Source: JAEXOD01 sp043805435
GTDB lineage: Bacteria > Bacteroidota > Ignavibacteria > Ignavibacteriales > Melioribacteraceae
Direction of reading: 5' to 3'
NCBI GenBank assembly: GCA_043805435.1
Contig: JAZDHY010000032.1
Coordinates: forward strand, 62,001-126,000
Length of the DNA stretch: 64,000 nucleotides
Below are positions 1 to 9,179 of the stretch, piece after piece (the stretch's first letter is position 1; each line of letters begins with the position of its first letter). Below the pieces are notes generated by a model. It was not told where the DNA came from and did not search any database. It saw nothing but the letters and a program-made list of their open reading frames with translations. The position numbers and the translations under genes were made by a program.

Positions 1-12
1 TAAGGATATTAA

Positions 13-1371
13 ATGAATACTGTTTTTATAATAGATGATGAAGTTGAAATTTGCGAAAGCATTAAAATGATTTTGGAATACGAAAATTACGAAGTCGATT
101 ATACTACAAACTCCGAAAATTCATTAAGTATTATTTCCAAAAATGATTTTGACTGTATCCTTCTTGATATCCAGATGCCGGGGAAAAACGGCTTTGAGAT
201 ACTAGATTACATCTATAAAAACAATATTAATTCAACAGTAGTTATGATCTCGGCTTTCAGCAGTTTAGAAAACGCTATTAAATCCACAAAACTTGGAGCT
301 TTTGATTTTATTGAAAAGCCGATTGACAGAGATAAATTAATTATCAGCGTGCGTAATGCAGTAGAAAAATCATCACTGCGTAAAGAAAACAATAATTTAA
401 AATTAAATGTGTTTGGCACCGGTAAAATGATTGGTGTCAGCAAATCTATCAGATCTATTTTAAGTACCATCGAAAGAGTTGCAAAAACAGAAGCCAGAAT
501 ATTAATTACCGGTGAAAACGGTACAGGCAAAGAATTAGCGGCTCAAGAAATTCACAGACAAAGTAACAGAGCTAAAGCTGAATTTATAGAAGTTAATTGT
601 GCTGCAATTCCAAACGAATTGATTGAATCGGAACTTTTTGGACACGAAAAAGGATCTTTTACAGGTGCTTTTAAACAAAGAATTGGTAAATTTCAACAGG
701 CACATAACGGTACATTGTTTTTAGATGAAATTGGTGATATGAGTTTACAGGCGCAGGCAAAAGTACTTAAAGCAATTGAAGAAGGTAAAATTGAACGTGT
801 TGGCGGTGAACAAAAAATTGAAGTTAATGTTCGTTTAATTACTGCAACCAATAAAAATTTATTGGAAGAAATTGAAAAAGGTAATTTTAGGGAAGATTTA
901 TATCATAGGATAAATGTAATTCCTCTTCATATATCTCCCCTTCGTGAACGCAGTGAAGATATTCCCTTATTAATTGAAAGTTTTAATAACGATTTAAGTG
1001 AAAAATATCATCAAACCGTTAAAATATTTTCACCTGAGTTAATTAAACATCTTTCAAATCAGGAGTGGAAAGGTAATATTAGAGAACTGCGCAATTTTAT
1101 TGAAAGAATTATTATTATGGTTCCTCATCAATATCTTAATATAAATGATGTTACTACATTTACTCCTTATCAAAACTCTAAAGAAGAAGATTTATTTGAT
1201 ATAACAAATTCATTTCAAGAATTTAAGGAAAAAACCGAAAAAATATTTATTCTTCGCCAGCTTGAGGCAAATAATTGGAATATTAGTAAAACTGCGGAAA
1301 TTTTAGATATTCAAAGAAGTCATCTTTATACTAAAATTAAAAAATTTGGCATTGAAAAAGACTTAGATTAA
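13..1371 (+). CDS. Sigma-54-dependent response regulator (NtrC family)
   Basis: This is a two-component transcription activator that drives sigma-54 promoters. Three domains are visible. The receiver domain (about 1-120) has acidic residues D8/D9, phospho-acceptor D52 and the K102 region. The AAA+ domain (about 135-370) has Walker A GENGTGKE at 168-175, the sigma-54 contact loop as GSFTGA (usual form GAFTGA) at 214-219, and Walker B LFLDEIGD. A C-terminal Fis-type helix-turn-helix ends the protein (about 405-450). The length of 452 residues is normal. An AAGGA ribosome site precedes the ATG, and a TAA at bases 1-3 may end an upstream gene, typically the partner kinase. It is one of only four plus-strand protein genes in the window. 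Its target is unknown; a sigma-54-like site is noted near 37.2 kb. Confidence 0.95.
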   Translation: MNTVFIIDDEVEICESIKMILEYENYEVDYTTNSENSLSIISKNDFDCILLDIQMPGKNGFEILDYIYKNNINSTVVMISAFSSLENAIKSTKLGAFDFIEKPIDRDKLIISVRNAVEKSSLRKENNNLKLNVFGTGKMIGVSKSIRSILSTIERVAKTEARILITGENGTGKELAAQEIHRQSNRAKAEFIEVNCAAIPNELIESELFGHEKGSFTGAFKQRIGKFQQAHNGTLFLDEIGDMSLQAQAKVLKAIEEGKIERVGGEQKIEVNVRLITATNKNLLEEIEKGNFREDLYHRINVIPLHISPLRERSEDIPLLIESFNNDLSEKYHQTVKIFSPELIKHLSNQEWKGNIRELRNFIERIIIMVPHQYLNINDVTTFTPYQNSKEEDLFDITNSFQEFKEKTEKIFILRQLEANNWNISKTAEILDIQRSHLYTKIKKFGIEKDLD

Positions 1372-1468
1372 TTTTGAAACAAAGGAGATTTTGGTAGTGC
1401 CCAAAAAGTAATTTCCGTTTTATTTCTTATAATTTTAAGTTAACAACTTTTTATTATTTTGAAGATAA

Positions 1469-1496
1469 GCTGTCCCATTTGTTTTCCTGAGACAGC
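1469..1496. terminator. Possible weak hairpin between convergent genes
   Basis: A 6-bp inverted repeat (GCTGTC / GACAGC) with a 16-base loop lies between the convergent regulator and metalloprotease genes. It has no clear U-tract on either side, so the terminator call is weak. Confidence 0.25.
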
Positions 1497-1516
1497 ATTA
1501 TTAGTATTTTATACTA

Positions 1517-3700
1517 CTATTTGATTAACAACATTTTTTTGTTTTGCTTATAATCATTAACCTTCAACGAATATATATACAAACCGCTGGGTAAATTATT
1601 TGCATTAAACGTAACAGAATGTTCACCTTGTTCTTGTATTGTATTTACTAAAGTGGCAACTACTTTTCCAAGTATATCATAAACCATCAATGATACATGT
1701 CCTTTTTCTTTTAATTGATAATTTATATTTGTTGTTGGATTAAACGGATTGGGATAATTTTGCTGTAACAAATAATCAAAACTTAAATTATTTTCGTTAT
1801 TGGTCGATTTTTCTAAATAGGCTCCATTTACTGTGGTCTGAATTTCCTTTGATGGTAAAGATTCTTTTGCTTGATTATCATATGCTGTTACTCTATACCA
1901 AACAGGGTGCGAGCCATCACCGTTAAAGTTATATGATTCGCTAAGATCGTCATAAGAATTTGTTGTTACTGTTGCCAAATATTGCCAGCCCCATTCGGCA
2001 GTAATTTTTTTATAAATTTTATATCCTACCATATCAGACTCGCTGTTTGCATCCCATGTGAGGTGCGGGTGCAACGTTGCGCTTGAAGTTACTTTAATGT
2101 TTTCAGGTTTGTCAGGAGAGGATCCTGCCGGATTGTTCATATAAAATTTTAACCAATAAGTTCCGCTACTATACAGAGAATATAATTCCATACTGAAATC
2201 TAAAGTAGTTGTATCTTGTAATTGATTATTTGGATTACTCCAAGGAGAAAAAACAGTTTTATAGCCCATTTTAAATGCATCGTATACGTCGCCGTTAATT
2301 TCGGAGATAGATTCCCAATATGGAGGTGTCGATTTTATACCAAAACTTATGGCGGCCGGATTTTCAATATCTGGTTCATCATCATAATTATGTGGAACCA
2401 TTTCAAGAGTATGATAACCACTTGTTCGGTTTGGCTCGCCTTTTACCCATACCGGTAATACTCTGCTTACATCATAAGGATTGACAATCGGACGGTCTAC
2501 TGTCCAATTATATCTCCCATCAGCGGGTATTAACATTTTTGATAATTGGGTGGTTGAATTACTCATCCCTTTTTGTCTGATTATATATATGCCGGGTTCA
2601 ATATATCCGTTTATTACATTTGGATTTTGTGCAAAAGGGGTATGCGTTTCCCAGTAAGAAGTACCGGTATGATTTTCTATATAAAAATATTCGCGCGTAC
2701 TTGTATTTGCAATAATTCTCATTGCTTTTCGTGTTGTTACTAAGTCGCCAAGAATTTTGGTATAGGTAACTACATTACTTGATGTTGCGTCAACGGTATA
2801 ATACCCTGCCACGTCATCAATCCAATTCAATTGATATCTTTCAAAAGCATTAGCTACACATGAGCGTACTCCCCAATCCGACAACATTCCCCAAAAGCCT
2901 GAACCATTGTGCATATCATTCCATCCTAATAAATAATGCGCAAATTCATGTGTTACAAGACGAAACGGATCCTTAGTTGTTCCGGTTTGCAAATAACCTC
3001 TAATTGTAACACCGCTGCCAAACGAGTTAGGATTTACATATCTCAAACTATCATCTACAGGGTATAAACTTCCCCCTCCTAAGTCGCCATAATTATTATC
3101 GAAAGATAATGATAATGGCGACGCGTATTTAGCACTATCTTGATAAGTGTTTCTCCAAACAAAGATTATCATATCAACCCGCCCATTGGGTTCATTGCGA
3201 TGTTTATAATTAGAAATAAGACCCCAGTTATCATAATCTGCAAAATCTTCTGTTGAGTCAATTTTTTGTATAATTTCTTTTTGGATTGCAGCTCTTTTTT
3301 TCATAGGAGTCATATTATAATATTGCCATCTTGTGTGAGGTGCAATCACGTGAATTTCTTTACCTGTAATTTTTAATTTATTACCCGACATATCATTAAA
3401 ATAATGCGTTAGTGAACCTTGTGTAGGATTTGTTGACCAAGTTTGATCAACCCAATTATTCATATTAGCAGGATTTTGTCCTTTAACCCAGCGAACATTA
3501 TTTGTTTCAAACATATCATCTTTAAATTCAGCAAAAACCATTAGAATATTTATGGTACCTACAGAAGGAAGAGCGTACCCACCCGCACCATAATTGTATG
3601 TTAATCCAGACGGCTGAAAACTTTCAAAAAACGATGGATCTTGTGCAAAAATATTTCCGCATAATACTAATAAAAAGATTGTAAAAATTAAATTTTTCAT
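1517..3700 (-). CDS. Secreted M6-type metalloprotease with T9SS sorting domain
   Basis: This is a secreted zinc protease. After a signal peptide ending near AQ (residue 20 from the chosen start), the catalytic region carries HEFAHYLLGWND. This fits the M6/immune-inhibitor-A HExxHxxGxxD pattern, with zinc ligands near 251, 255 and 262, followed by a possible Met-turn GMLSD. A fibronectin-III-like module precedes the last ~80 residues, which form a type IX secretion sorting domain beginning NYPNPFNPTT and ending in a basic tail. The start is set at the ATG at 3700 because GAGGA lies 6 bases upstream. The TTG four codons earlier overlaps this site. The product is 727 residues. The T9SS machinery itself is not in the window. 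The stop of the next gene lies 13 bases upstream. Confidence 0.88.
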   Translation of the reverse strand: MKNLIFTIFLLVLCGNIFAQDPSFFESFQPSGLTYNYGAGGYALPSVGTINILMVFAEFKDDMFETNNVRWVKGQNPANMNNWVDQTWSTNPTQGSLTHYFNDMSGNKLKITGKEIHVIAPHTRWQYYNMTPMKKRAAIQKEIIQKIDSTEDFADYDNWGLISNYKHRNEPNGRVDMIIFVWRNTYQDSAKYASPLSLSFDNNYGDLGGGSLYPVDDSLRYVNPNSFGSGVTIRGYLQTGTTKDPFRLVTHEFAHYLLGWNDMHNGSGFWGMLSDWGVRSCVANAFERYQLNWIDDVAGYYTVDATSSNVVTYTKILGDLVTTRKAMRIIANTSTREYFYIENHTGTSYWETHTPFAQNPNVINGYIEPGIYIIRQKGMSNSTTQLSKMLIPADGRYNWTVDRPIVNPYDVSRVLPVWVKGEPNRTSGYHTLEMVPHNYDDEPDIENPAAISFGIKSTPPYWESISEINGDVYDAFKMGYKTVFSPWSNPNNQLQDTTTLDFSMELYSLYSSGTYWLKFYMNNPAGSSPDKPENIKVTSSATLHPHLTWDANSESDMVGYKIYKKITAEWGWQYLATVTTNSYDDLSESYNFNGDGSHPVWYRVTAYDNQAKESLPSKEIQTTVNGAYLEKSTNNENNLSFDYLLQQNYPNPFNPTTNINYQLKEKGHVSLMVYDILGKVVATLVNTIQEQGEHSVTFNANNLPSGLYIYSLKVNDYKQNKKMLLIK

Positions 3701-3713
3701 AAAATTCCTCAAA

Positions 3714-4643
3714 TTATTTTAGGTATATCATTTTTTTAACGGACATTATATTATTAAAAATTAATGTGTACATATATATTCCGCTTGGCTGTTCACTCAT
3801 ATCAATATTATAACTATAACTTCCGGCAGATTGGAATAAATTTACTACTGTTTTTATTTTTTCGCCAAGCAAATTATAAATTTCCAGTTTTGTTAAACCC
3901 GGTTTATTTAATACATACGAAATAGTTGTACTTGGATTAAATGGATTTGGATAATTTTGTAATAGTTCGGGCGAATTTGGCTGCAAATTTTCTAATTCAG
4001 GCTGGACACCCACTATTGTACCTAAAGTATCTCCATTTATTATTGCTGAATATAAATATTCAGGGGGCTCAACCATACTATCGTTCCTTTTGGTTACTAC
4101 TCCTAAGCCGGCTCCAAGTAAATACTTATGTCGCAATAAATCGCCATAGATGCTGTCTCTTGTATATTCCACAATCTCCTTAAAAATTGTTACCACACTC
4201 AAATATTCAGCTAAATAAACATTTTCAACTTTTCCAATTATGGTATAAAAAGTTGGATCATACTGCCACATAGTCCATTCTTGTCCTAATTCTGCGTTAA
4301 GTTTGTAGAGTAAATACATGTTTTGTATTTGACCGGAAGGATGCCAACCAAAGACATTATAGTTGGTATCTATCAAATAACCTAAACCGCTATTCATCCA
4401 ATATAATTTTGAACCATTTTCAAGAATAGAATCTTTAACAACAAGATCTTCGCCAACTATTTCATTAATAAACGCATATTGCCAAAAATTACCAACCTGC
4501 ATTGGGTAAAAAGAATAAGGATCAACATTAATTGAATCGGTTTTGTTAAACTGTTTTAATATTTTAATTTCTTTTTGCGCATAAGTTGAACTCATTAAAA
4601 CTGAAGTAAAAAGAACTAATATGGCGTACAATTTTAATTTCAT
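3714..4643 (-). CDS. Secreted protein with T9SS sorting domain, tandem copy 1
   Basis: A 309-residue secreted protein of unknown function. It has a signal peptide (about 1-22, ending TYAQ), a central region beginning with the PMQVGNFWQYAF stretch typical of unstudied Ignavibacteria surface proteins, and a C-terminal type IX sorting domain (from about 228) with QNYPNPFNPSTT and a tail ending KKMIYLK. No catalytic motif is recognised. The gene is closely similar along its whole length to its upstream neighbour (start at 5655, also 309 codons), so the two are a tandem duplicate pair. AAGGATATTATA precedes the ATG. Confidence 0.85.
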   Translation of the reverse strand: MKLKLYAILVLFTSVLMSSTYAQKEIKILKQFNKTDSINVDPYSFYPMQVGNFWQYAFINEIVGEDLVVKDSILENGSKLYWMNSGLGYLIDTNYNVFGWHPSGQIQNMYLLYKLNAELGQEWTMWQYDPTFYTIIGKVENVYLAEYLSVVTIFKEIVEYTRDSIYGDLLRHKYLLGAGLGVVTKRNDSMVEPPEYLYSAIINGDTLGTIVGVQPELENLQPNSPELLQNYPNPFNPSTTISYVLNKPGLTKLEIYNLLGEKIKTVVNLFQSAGSYSYNIDMSEQPSGIYMYTLIFNNIMSVKKMIYLK

Positions 4644-4671
4644 TATAATATCCTTTAATAAAAATTATTAA

Positions 4672-4713
4672 TTACAATATAGAAGCAAAAAATGCAAAAA
4701 TCAATTTTTTCAT
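4672..4713 (-). pseudogene. 13-codon relic of a gene start (signal peptide) at the duplication junction
   Basis: Between the two paralogues lies GAGGAATTT-ATG followed by codons for MKKLIFAFFASIL and a stop. It copies the ribosome site and signal-peptide start of the metalloprotease gene (MKNLIFTIFLL at 3700), including the surrounding bases. The relic ATG at 4713 lies 1013 bases from the metalloprotease ATG, and the two paralogue ATGs lie 1012 bases apart, so it marks the edge of the duplicated unit. It probably makes nothing useful, though a short leader peptide cannot be excluded. Confidence 0.7.
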
Positions 4714-4725
4714 AAATTCCTCAAA

Positions 4726-5655
4726 TTATTTTAAATAAATCATTTTTTTACCGGATATCATATTATTAGAAATTAATGTGTACATATAAATTCCGCTTGG
4801 CAGCCCGCTCATATCTATGTTATAACTATAACTTCCGGCAGACTGAAATAAATTTACTATTGTTTTTATTTTTTCACCAAGTAAATTATAAATTTCAAGT
4901 TTTGTTAAACCCGGTTTATTTAATACATACGAAATAGTTGTATTAGGGTTAAACGGATTTGGATAATTTTGTAAAAGCTCCGATGAATTTGGCTGCAAAT
5001 TTTCTAATTCAGGTTGGACACCCACTATTGTACCTAAAGTGTCTCCATTTATTATTGCTGAATATAAATATTCGGGGGGCTCAACCATACTATCCTTCCT
5101 TTTGGTTACTACTCCTAATCCGGCTCCAAGTAAATACTTAAATAGAAGGATATCACCCCATACAGGATCTCTGGCATATTCAACAACTTCCTTAAATATT
5201 GTTTCTAAACCCAAATATTCAGATGTAAAAACTTGTTCAACTTTGCGAATTGTTGGAGTTGAAATTGAATCATACTGCCACACAATCCATTCTTCGCCTA
5301 ATTTTGCATTCAGTTTATACAAATAAAACATGTTTTGTAATTGGCCGGACGAATGCCAAAGGAAAACATTATAGTTGGTATCTATCAAATAACCTAAACT
5401 GTTATCCAACCAAAAAATTTTTGAACCATTTTCAAGAATAGAATCTTTTACAACAAGATCTTCGCCAACTATTTCATTTATAAACGCATATTGCCAAAAA
5501 TTACCAACCTGCATTGGTAAAAAAGAATAAGGGTCTACATTAATTGAATCTGTTTTGTTAAACTGTTTTAATATTTTCATTTCTTTTTGCGCATAAGTTG
5601 AACTAATTAAAACGGAAGTAAAAAAAACTATTAAGGCATACAACTTAAATTTCAT
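4726..5655 (-). CDS. Secreted protein with T9SS sorting domain, tandem copy 2
   Basis: Paralogue of the protein at 3714-4643, with the same order of parts: signal peptide ending TYAQ, a PMQVGNFWQYAF region, and a type IX sorting domain with NYPNPFNPNTT and a KKMIYLK end. The start chosen is the ATG at 5655, preceded by AAAGGATATTATA exactly as in copy 1. The in-frame extension upstream to 5730 lacks signal-peptide sense. With this start both copies are 309 residues. The copies differ most in the middle (around residues 95-170), which suggests some divergence after duplication. Function is unknown; a cell-surface or secreted role follows from the sorting domain. Confidence 0.85.
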   Translation of the reverse strand: MKFKLYALIVFFTSVLISSTYAQKEMKILKQFNKTDSINVDPYSFLPMQVGNFWQYAFINEIVGEDLVVKDSILENGSKIFWLDNSLGYLIDTNYNVFLWHSSGQLQNMFYLYKLNAKLGEEWIVWQYDSISTPTIRKVEQVFTSEYLGLETIFKEVVEYARDPVWGDILLFKYLLGAGLGVVTKRKDSMVEPPEYLYSAIINGDTLGTIVGVQPELENLQPNSSELLQNYPNPFNPNTTISYVLNKPGLTKLEIYNLLGEKIKTIVNLFQSAGSYSYNIDMSGLPSGIYMYTLISNNMISGKKMIYLK

Positions 5656-6168
5656 TATAATATCCTTTAATAAAACATACAGATTTTTAAATAATAACTG
5701 AAAAATCACAAGATCAAAATCGCATAGCATATTACAATAAAATTTGTTAACCTCAATTTAACGCCGGGAAAGCACGGCAGAGCCGTGCAATGTCTGTAAT
5801 CACCCGTAACACCACAAAAGTTCAGAACTCCGGCGGAGTTCCACTTCTTTAGCGCACCAGCCTATTACCATCCCAAACTTACTCTCGTATTTGATGTCTA
5901 TTTAGCGTAAATCCATAATTTGCAAAATAACAACCATTACTAACTAAGCCAAGTAAAGTACATCGATGTGGAACCAAAAATTGAAGAAACCCGGTAAGTA
6001 AACCAACCTTATTATTCCCATATATCCCGAATATTATTCCACTCAATTTATTTATATAATAATAAATAGAATCTAAATAATTGTCAAGTTGTTTTTGGAA
6101 AAGCGATAGTTTTATTGTGTTAATTTAAGTGGATTATTTATTCAGAATGGATTTCCATTTAAACAAAG
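5656..6168. other. 513-base gene-free region with a GC-rich palindromic segment
   Basis: No gene, tRNA or clear promoter was recognised. Bases ~5760-5880 are markedly richer in G+C than their surroundings and contain two compact palindromes (listed separately). The remainder is AT-rich and unassigned. Confidence 0.6.
5772..5841. repeat. REP-like pair of GC-rich palindromes
   Basis: Two hairpins stand about 35 bases apart. The first is GCACGGC-AGA-GCCGTGC at 5772-5788 (7-bp stem, 3-base loop). The second is GAACTCCG-G-CGGAGTTC at 5825-5841 (8-bp arms). Paired short GC-rich palindromes in an AT-rich intergenic region resemble REP/BIME-type elements. Only one copy is present in this window, so the repeat status is inferred. 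Confidence 0.5.
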
Positions 6169-7536
6169 TTATTGATAAGTAACAGGATTTCTCATAGCTA
6201 ATAGTTTCACCATTCTGCCCCTATAATCATTCATTATATTCAGTGCTTCAAACTTAATAATGCTGCCGTTTTTATCTTTTATTTTAACTTCAAACAGTCC
6301 CGAAAAATTTAATTGGATTCTTTTCATATATTCACCTCTATTTTCAGAATCAAATATTTCAAACATTGTTTTTTTAGTTAAAGGATTGATTATAATATTT
6401 GTAATATTTTGAAATTCGGTATTAGCGTCTAAAATAACCCCGCTATCATGGTAAATTTGAAATGGAAATGTCCAAAATATTACTTTTTGATAATTTTCCA
6501 ATGCTTCTTTTAATTCAAGTTTATTTGAATAACTTGCCTTTAATGTCGTAAGATCTAAGGGGGTTGCACGCCTTGATTCATCATATTTGATTTTTTCAAA
6601 ATCCTCTTCAATTTTTTTTACTTTCGTAATATCTTCGGCAAATCCCTGAATATATTGAATAAATCGTCCGCTTTCATCAAATTGAGGCAGCATATAATCG
6701 CGCAGCCAAACATTTTCGCCATTTTTATCAATTATTTTATATTCGCCCCACGATATTTCATTTGGAGCAAGTTTAAGCCTCAGTTTATGAAAAATTCCTA
6801 TGTCACTCGAATTTATTATTGCACTCCACCCGCCTAAATCCTCAACGTCTCTTATCTCATATCCTGTAAGTTTTTTGAAAGTTTTGCTTGCTTCAATTAG
6901 TTGAAAGCGTGAAGTTGATATAACCCTTATTGTATAAAAAAACGAATCCTTAAGGTTTGTAATTAAATTTATTTTGCCAACAGCAGAGTTTAATTTAGTT
7001 TCAGCAATTTTTCGTTTTTCAACTTCCCTTTCCAATTGTTGTTTTGTTATGTTGTTCTCTTTAATAAATTCGTTTTTTATAGTATCTTTGGCAAAATCCC
7101 ACGCCTCTAAATTTAATATTTCAATTAATGTATATATCTTATTTCCTGCTTTTATAGGTGATAAGGCAATTTCAAATAATTTTTGTTCGCCGGTTGAGGT
7201 TATAAACCGTTCGTAAACTAAGTTAACTTTTTTGTTTAAATATTCGTTTTTAATATTATTAATTTCTTTAACTAAAAACGGATCGATCGAATCTAATTTA
7301 ATTTTGGTTATTAAAGATATGTCCGTTGAGTATAACAAAGCAGCTTGATAGTTTGCTGTTAATATATTATCGGTTGCAGTGTCATATAAAAACTTTGGAT
7401 TTTTATCATTATCAAATATATGACGGTTTATTATCCGTAAACTGTTTAATGATTTTATTTTATCTTCCAATTCTAAAATATATTGGTTATCATCCCTCTT
7501 ATTAGGCTCAGTTTCTAAAAATTCATCAATATTCAT
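6169..7536 (-). CDS. PAS-domain protein without an output domain
   Basis: A 455-residue cytoplasmic protein made mostly of PAS-like sensor folds: one near 40-145, a second near 195-310 with the PAC-type end GRFIQYIQGFAEDITK, and a third near 345-450. A predicted coiled coil (about 148-190) joins the first two. There is no membrane segment and no histidine kinase, GGDEF, EAL or HTH domain, so it cannot signal alone by a standard route. It may bind a partner kinase or be a stand-alone sensor. The stop of TIGR02757 is not shared: the upstream gene on the same strand ends at 9180 beyond two others, while the next gene upstream ends only 14 bases away, so co-transcription is likely. Confidence 0.75.
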   Translation of the reverse strand: MNIDEFLETEPNKRDDNQYILELEDKIKSLNSLRIINRHIFDNDKNPKFLYDTATDNILTANYQAALLYSTDISLITKIKLDSIDPFLVKEINNIKNEYLNKKVNLVYERFITSTGEQKLFEIALSPIKAGNKIYTLIEILNLEAWDFAKDTIKNEFIKENNITKQQLEREVEKRKIAETKLNSAVGKINLITNLKDSFFYTIRVISTSRFQLIEASKTFKKLTGYEIRDVEDLGGWSAIINSSDIGIFHKLRLKLAPNEISWGEYKIIDKNGENVWLRDYMLPQFDESGRFIQYIQGFAEDITKVKKIEEDFEKIKYDESRRATPLDLTTLKASYSNKLELKEALENYQKVIFWTFPFQIYHDSGVILDANTEFQNITNIIINPLTKKTMFEIFDSENRGEYMKRIQLNFSGLFEVKIKDKNGSIIKFEALNIMNDYRGRMVKLLAMRNPVTYQ

Positions 7537-7550
7537 AGTTAACCTATAAT

Positions 7551-8339
7551 TTAAAATTCCTGATTACGCATTCCAATATGACATAATGCAAAATCATACT
7601 TAATTGGGTCATCTTCATCAAATTGTTTTAAGTTTTGTGTAATTTCTTCCGCCATTTTCCAATTTGCAATTTTTTGCGTTGTAAGTTTTAATTCGGTTGA
7701 AATTTTTGCAATATGAGTATCAAGAGGAATAGTTAACTTAGAAGGCGATATTTCCTCCCATATACCAAAATCAAGCTCGTCTTTTCTAACCATCCATCGT
7801 AAAAACAGATTTAATCGTTTACAGGCACTTCCTTTTGCAGGATCGGGAAACATAAATTTTGTACCGGTTGTCGGTTCACTATATTTATTTATTACAAGTG
7901 TAATATTTCTGTTAAAAAAATATATTGCATTTTTTAAGTTTTTATCCGTTTCAAAATAATAAAGTAAAAACAGATATTTTAATGAACCATAGGTTAGTAA
8001 TATTTCTTGTAATGCTAAAAATAATGAAATAATATCATTGGAACTATAAAAACGATGGTATAAGTTTGCAAATTTATTTTTCTGTTTATCTACGTTAAAA
8101 TTAATAATAAAATTGTATGGACTTTTACCCATCAATTTATGAACTTTTTCCAAAATCAAAATAATCTGTTTAATATTTCCATATGCAAAAACAGAAGATA
8201 AAATCCCTGAAATTTCTATATCACATGCATCATTATATCTATGTAAAAACTCCAAAGGGTCAGGTGATATTTTACTTCTATCAAATGCCTTATAATGGTA
8301 TTCTAATTTTTGTTTTAATAGATTGTTATTTTTTTTCAT
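7551..8339 (-). CDS. TIGR02757 (DUF2400) family protein
   Basis: Member of a conserved but uncharacterised bacterial family. Family signatures visible are RYNDACDIEISG near the N-terminus, FPDPAKGSACKRLNLFLRWMVR in the middle (given in part), LDTHIAKIS, and the end DDPIKYDFALCHIGM. The family has been suggested to resemble helix-hairpin-helix DNA glycosylases, but I see no proven activity. The ATG at 8339 is chosen over a TTG three codons upstream because neither has a strong ribosome site and ATG is the commoner start. The protein is 262 residues, close to the family norm. It is followed within 14 bases by the PAS-only gene. Confidence 0.85.
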   Translation of the reverse strand: MKKNNNLLKQKLEYHYKAFDRSKISPDPLEFLHRYNDACDIEISGILSSVFAYGNIKQIILILEKVHKLMGKSPYNFIINFNVDKQKNKFANLYHRFYSSNDIISLFLALQEILLTYGSLKYLFLLYYFETDKNLKNAIYFFNRNITLVINKYSEPTTGTKFMFPDPAKGSACKRLNLFLRWMVRKDELDFGIWEEISPSKLTIPLDTHIAKISTELKLTTQKIANWKMAEEITQNLKQFDEDDPIKYDFALCHIGMRNQEF

Positions 8340-8444
8340 TAGCTTCAATTCTATAAAATTCCATTTATTAGCAGTACCTTACTACTAATTTATAATCATA
8401 AAACAAACCATGCAAATCTATAAAAGTAATGATATTTAATATAT

Positions 8445-9164
8445 TTATTTGTGAAAAGTAATAATATTTTTAAGTTCTTTAATAGCTTGTTCCAATCCCA
8501 CATAAATTGCTCGGGCAATTACAGCCTGTCCAATACTTACTTCGTCAATTTCTTCCAAAAAAACAAAATCATTCATATTGGTATAATTTAAACCATGTCC
8601 TGCATTAACACCAAGCGAAAGTTTTTTTGCATATTTAGAAGCATGCCTAATTCTTTCCAATTCCTCAAAAGCATCGTCTTCGGATAAGGAATTTGCAAAT
8701 TTGCCGGTATGAATTTCAATAAAATCAGCATTAATTTCTTTTGATGCATTTATCTGATCGATATCAGGTTCAATAAATAATGAAACTTTAATATCAGAGG
8801 AATGTAGTTTTTCAATAGCTGAACTGAGTACTTCAATATCATCCACAACGTTTAAGCCTCCCTCTGTAGTAAGTTCTAAACGTTTTTCCGGTACAAGTGT
8901 AACTAAATCGGGTTGAACATCACAGGCTATGTCTATTATCTCATGTACAGCAGCCATTTCCAAATCCAATTTGGTTTTAATAAGCTCTCTAAGTAACCTT
9001 AAATCTCTTTCATTAATATGCCTTCTATCTTCTCGTAAGTGCACCACAATTCCATCAACTCCATATAACTCTGCTAATAATGCAAACGTAACAGGATCAG
9101 GTTCTTTTTCGCCTCTTGCATTACGCAATACTGCAACATGATCTACATTTAAACTAAATTTCAT
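8445..9164 (-). CDS. pdxJ: Pyridoxine 5'-phosphate synthase PdxJ
   Basis: Condenses 1-deoxyxylulose 5-phosphate with 3-amino-2-oxopropyl phosphate to give pyridoxine 5'-phosphate in the DXP-dependent vitamin B6 pathway. It is a TIM-barrel enzyme of the usual length (239). Diagnostic segments are LNVDHVA at 5-11, HLREDRRHI at 42-50, the catalytic Glu in LEMA (69), the IHTG phosphate region (151-154), NAGHGLNY at 187-194 with catalytic H190, and SIGQAV. An AAGG ribosome site precedes the ATG. It lies 15 bases downstream of the CPBP protease gene, a chance-looking pairing. Genes for PLP-dependent enzymes occur elsewhere in the window. Confidence 0.97.
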   Translation of the reverse strand: MKFSLNVDHVAVLRNARGEKEPDPVTFALLAELYGVDGIVVHLREDRRHINERDLRLLRELIKTKLDLEMAAVHEIIDIACDVQPDLVTLVPEKRLELTTEGGLNVVDDIEVLSSAIEKLHSSDIKVSLFIEPDIDQINASKEINADFIEIHTGKFANSLSEDDAFEELERIRHASKYAKKLSLGVNAGHGLNYTNMNDFVFLEEIDEVSIGQAVIARAIYVGLEQAIKELKNIITFHK

Positions 9165-9179
9165 AATTTATACCTTATA

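Noticed and set aside
213..530. Minus-strand reading frame of 105 codons
   Set aside because: It lies wholly inside the response-regulator gene, with no ribosome site or recognisable domain.
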